From Bostrychus sinensis (taxonomy: Eukaryota; Chordata; Actinopteri; Gobiiformes; Eleotridae): a stretch of DNA of 64,000 nucleotides. The DNA lies in contig CM036250.1 of NCBI GenBank assembly GCA_020698575.1, positions 22,161,500-22,225,499 of the forward strand, written 5' to 3'. Below, piece by piece: positions 60,301-64,000 of the stretch (positions are counted from its first letter, which is position 1; each line of letters begins with the position of its first letter). A model generated the notes under the pieces. That model ran no database searches. It was not told the DNA's origin and saw only the letters and a program-made list of their open reading frames with translations. The position numbers were made by a program, and so were the translations under genes.

Positions 60301-61499
60301 TAACACTTTATAAGCAAAACAGAAAAATCTAAAATTTGACACGGTTGGCAACATGAGTCTGTTTAGTGTGTTCTGCACAACCGTTGGACTTTTTTTGGCT
60401 GATTGAACATGTTGAATTGGCGTCAGGCGTCGGCATCGAAGGAACACTCTGATTGGCAATGTGATCCATTCACTATCTACAGCACAACTTACAATTAACA
60501 TTAATATAAGGAACTTTTGTTCTTATAACTATTCATTATGTTTCCCACATCTATGATGCAAGTCTGCTACAGTTCGCTTACCTTAGCTAGTAGCCTTGCA
60601 CAGATGAAAATATAATAATCTCCCTCTCAGGCAAACAGTTTCAATTATCCAGATATTCATTACTGTAATGAGACATGTTTAATGTAGCGTGTATGATTAT
60701 TATTCATTGATAAATACTTTACTCAAATACTTGAATGTTACTGCATTTATTTATAGAGGCCCATTATCAGCAGGCTTTAGTCACTAGCGCCTCCTGCTGT
60801 TGTAAATGGTTATTACATCTAGGACATGCAGAAGATACACGCTACCCAGTAGTGGGTCTTAAGTGTGTCTGTAGCTACTTTTTATGCTGACCAGGGGAGA
60901 CATTAGGAGACAGAGCAGTTGCCCTGCCTGTTCTGATGTTGGTCAGGAGTTGGGGTGGTGTGCCCCCGCCTAAAAATGTACTGGGTGCTTGTATAAAGGC
61001 TGCATTCTCATAATTTGAAAGTTAAGCTGTGAGGAATACAAAGTGAAGGTAAAGAGATTTGTACTGGGTGGGGTCATCTTATTAAACTGCTGTCTGCCCT
61101 GTGGCCCTGTAATGGCTTTTTACCATAGCAACAATGCCCAGTTGAGGTATGTTAATAATGTAAGAGACAAGAGAATAAAGCTGCCAATCAAAGAGCTCCA
61201 GTCCCCACCACACTGAGTGAATTATTCACCACAGGCAGTGATTAGGACAGGGAGGAGAGTGACAGAGAGAGACTGACAAAGGTGTAGGGAGTGGGACAAA
61301 GGGGACCTGAGTGAAGAAAGGTTCTGCCCTGTTATGTAACACAGGAGATGAAAGAAAGAGGGGATGTGGTGCGCTCTTTTCAGACAAAAGAGGGTAGCAA
61401 CCTTTCACCAGTGCATAAATCTGCTCAAATGTATCCAAGCAAATGTACTGTAAGGCTGCTTCACTCTTGTTCACTTAATGACTCTCTTAATTTCCAGTA
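60301..61499. other. Gene-free stretch
   Basis: 61190-61480 is purine-rich (GGACAGGGAGGAGAGTGACA) with a matching minus-strand ORF (61226-61474) that I attribute to composition. A CTCF-like AGCGCCTCCTGCTG lies at 60786-60799. Confidence 0.35.
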
Positions 61500-61910
61500 G
61501 CTGTTTTCTAGTTTAAATAAAGTTTATCTGCACCAAGGAGGTATGGTCACTGGCATTGGTTTGTTGCTTGGTTTGGGTGTTAGTTTGTTTAAGCTAGCTA
61601 TCGCAAAAGGTAATAGTCAGATTTGGATGTTATTGTCAGGAATAAATTATTAATTAGTTCATTATTATTTATTTGGCACCCTCCTGGATGTAGTGATCAT
61701 TAAATAACTCTGTATAACTGAGCCATACTAACTCCAACCACAAGGGGTCATAAGTAATAAATCATTACTTTAGTTTAAATAGATGCTTTACCATTATGAT
61801 ATGTGTTTTCCTGGTTTGAGGTCTGGTATGTTAACCATCGTGAGATAGGGTCAGGGCCTCAGCAGGGATCTGCACTCTCTGCATGCTTCTAGTTTAGAAT
61901 GCATCTATTT
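61500..61910 (+). repeat. RTE-like LINE tail with family B blocks
   Basis: 'TGCACCAAGGAGGTATGGTC', a TTGTTGCTTGGTTTG block, 'CACCCTCCTGGATGTAGTGA', ACTCCAACCACAAGGGGTC, 'CGTGAGATAGGGTCAGGGCC' and 'GGGATCTGCACTCTCTGCAT' in order. It is the most complete copy in the window and ties the family B blocks to the LINE tail. Confidence 0.6.
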
Positions 61911-62412
61911 TGGAAGAACATCTGGGTACATACAAAATACACAATAGTCTACTCGTCAAATGAAACTTACACGTGTAAATGGTCATTTAACATGGTGTTG
62001 TGTAGCATTCTATTCATGTTTGTTGCTCAGTTTTTCTTCCTGTGTGATCATTCTTCCACTTAACAGTATTATTTACATGCTCAGTTGTTGCATTCACTCC
62101 TCTTCTTCCTGTTTTTTCTTCAATTAGCAATGCTTCCTGGAAAGCTTCAGTCATTAAGAGGCAATGAGCTACTTAACTACATTTGGCTTGTGCTTAAATT
62201 TAGCCTCTGAGATTATTACTTCATACAAGAGGCAATGCAGACATTAGGCCTGGGAAAAAACTGAAATTTGTACTCCTTTGGCACAAGAGGACATGTCCAT
62301 GTAAGGTTGCACGTATTTAGACCATTTTTAACCAGCTTTTTGCTTCTCTTTATGAATAGTCTAAACATCTGCCATCACTCAACCCATGTTATAATTAAAC
62401 ATCATTGCTGTC

Positions 62413-62949
62413 CAGAGGTGTAAAGTAACTAGATACTTTTACTTGAGTAATTTACATTTTTGAAGTAATAATGATAATGTAAAGTGCTTTTCTGGATACT
62501 CAAAGTCACTGTACAATTAGGTTCATTATTCTTTGACTCAGCCACACTTTCTATGACTCAGTGGTGGTAAGCTACTTCCGAGAGGCAAGTATACAGCTAC
62601 ATTCACAGAGGCAAAGTGGGTGAACTGTCTTGCCCAAGGACACAACAACAGTATAACACGGGAGCAGGATTTGTACCTCCAACCCTTTGTTTATTGGATG
62701 ACTGATCTACCACCTAGGCCACTGCCCCGAGTTAATTTTTACTTGTAAGTTTTAGAATCTCTAAATTAGTATTATTTTGTGGTTCTAGTAGTAATAGTAA
62801 TAGTTGTAGCAGTAGTTGGCATATTAGTAGTAGTAGTAGTAGTAGTACCAGAGTTATTAGTAATAGTACTTTTTTACTTTACATACTTTTTTTAAATGTA
62901 TTGAATTCTTCCTCTTGAGTAAAGATTTGAGGTTCTTCTTCCACCTCTG
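62413..62949. mobile_element. hAT-like MITE with another repeat nested inside
   Basis: The left end CAGAGGTGTAAAGTAACTAG and right end TTCTTCCACCTCTG are inverted. At about 62470-62730 a different repeat sits inside ('AAAGTGCTTTTCTGGATACT', 'CAAAGTCACTGTACA', TGTCTTGCCCAAGGACACAA at 62626-62645), splitting the MITE. A (TAG)n tract lies at 62826-62846. Confidence 0.6.
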
Positions 62950-64000
62950 CTGTGTTATTCATTGTTACACTGGGCAGAGTCTCCATTTAAATCAGTGTGT
63001 GTGAAAATGGAGCAGCCCACATGTGCTGCAGTAGGAAACCAAATCAGCAGTCGCTCCATCATGACCCACTTTACAGTTTTTCCAAGACTGAAGGCAACCC
63101 ACACAAAACATCCTTTTTCCATGTCTGGTGCTTGTGCATGTGTGCTTGTAAGATCTTATGTACTAATGTGTGTGTGTTGGGAGCCGTAAGACGCTGCTGA
63201 CTTTTTTATAATCATGCTTACACATGGTGGAATAACGCCTGTGGCACACAGATGGAGTCTCTCTGTGTGTGAGCACTACACAATCACATCTATCTTTATG
63301 GTCTGCACTTCAGCCCCTAATAGCAACAATACAGGCCATAAAAGAAAAAGAGAGTATTTTGTGATAATTAAAAAGGTCAGGATTCCCCTCATTCACATAG
63401 CAAGAAATATAGTCTTCTTCTTTCCTTTTTTTTGGCTTTTTCCTAAATAAATAAATGCAATAGTGTTGTTATGCCACATGACCATGATGTATGTAATAAG
63501 CCTGTTCTACAGCTCCTGCTAAATCTTCTATTTTTCTTTTTTAATTCCTCGTCTTTTGGGCAGTAATGTCCAAGGCCATGTCTGTCTGTACCTTCTTTTC
63601 TACAGCTGAGCTCCTCAGGGCAACAGGTCCTCCGCTGTAAATTATAAACACAAAATGAATCATCTTCTTTGAGCATGAGTAGCTGCTGTCAGGTTCACTT
63701 TTTCCTCCTGGTGAACACATCTGATAAAAATAAAAACCCACATTTCAGGCTATGGTGTGGACAACAGCCTGTCTTCATCTCCTTTTTTGGAACTTTGAAT
63801 TTATGATGGTCCTCTGCTCTGACAGGAAGGGAGTCGGTGTGTGGATGAAAAGAGCTTTATCGAGCTATATACCTACATGGTATCATCACATAAGATATGA
63901 CGTGGTCGTCTTATTCAAAGCTGAGATATAGTTTCTAGTTTGGTGAATGGATTTTGGAATGCATTTGCCATGAAGGTTGTAGTAAAGTCTTTTTTTCTTT
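62950..64000. other. Gene-free right edge
   Basis: Short ORFs at 62962-63450 and 63443-63741 overlap on both strands with no splice or domain support. Nothing recognised. Confidence 0.35.

Noticed and set aside
47500..64000. A CD53-like tetraspanin or other gene expected next to KCNA3 in mammals
   Set aside because: I looked for tetraspanin-type exons (CCG motif, hydrophobic segments with splice sites) on both strands and found none; it is either outside the window or not in this position.
1..64000. CRISPR arrays, operons or other prokaryotic features
   Set aside because: The sequence is plainly vertebrate; the regularly spaced repeats seen are microsatellites and transposon ends.

Overview
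The window looks like teleost fish genomic DNA. It is AT-rich, has GT-AG introns, and is littered with fossils of fish-type Tc1/mariner, hAT-like and LINE-type repeats. Its core is a cluster of three Shaker-type (Kv1) voltage-gated potassium channel genes. All three lie on the minus strand and each has an uninterrupted coding region: kcna10 (12089-13819), kcna2 (30731-32230) and kcna3 (45088-46677). The gene content, order and shared orientation match the mammalian KCNA10-KCNA2-KCNA3 cluster as I remember it. I cannot tell which teleost paralogue (a or b) this is, nor the species.

Left edge (1-1.3 kb): the last four exons of a plus-strand gene for a multi-pass membrane protein that I do not recognise. 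From 1.3 to 12 kb there are repeats only, including an hAT-like element, a Tc1 remnant and simple repeats. kcna10 follows. Its N-terminus is about 60 residues longer than the human protein (from memory) and carries what looks like a tRNA-derived SINE inside the open reading frame. Between kcna10 and kcna2 are a decayed Tc1 element (19.8-21.3 kb), an hAT-like element, a CpG-rich block with a minus-strand splice donor (about 24.0-24.4 kb, a possible kcna10 first exon), and two CTCF-like motifs in divergent orientation (24.75 and 25.44 kb).

kcna2 has a strong 5'UTR splice acceptor (exon from 32328) matched by a donor at 33119 next to a CpG-rich candidate promoter. Between kcna2 and kcna3 I find a probable small minus-strand gene at about 42.2-42.5 kb. 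It would encode a short signal-peptide-bearing product, and it may have a non-coding first exon ending at 44043. Just upstream of that exon is a cluster of RFX X-box motifs (44.33-44.40 kb). kcna3 has a TATA-like element about 170 bp upstream of its start codon.

The right 17 kb (47-64 kb) shows no convincing coding exon. It holds a Tc1 element with well-kept ends (48.5-49.5 kb), two long TA microsatellites, LINE-tail fragments, a duplicated 85-bp module (53.56 and 53.97 kb), an almost perfect hairpin (54.5 kb) and a nested repeat at 62.4-62.9 kb.

How the genes work together: Kv1.2 and Kv1.3 can co-assemble through matching T1 domains and set neuronal and axonal excitability. Kv1.8 (kcna10) is associated with hair cells and some other tissues. 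The non-coding findings concern how this cluster may be divided and controlled.
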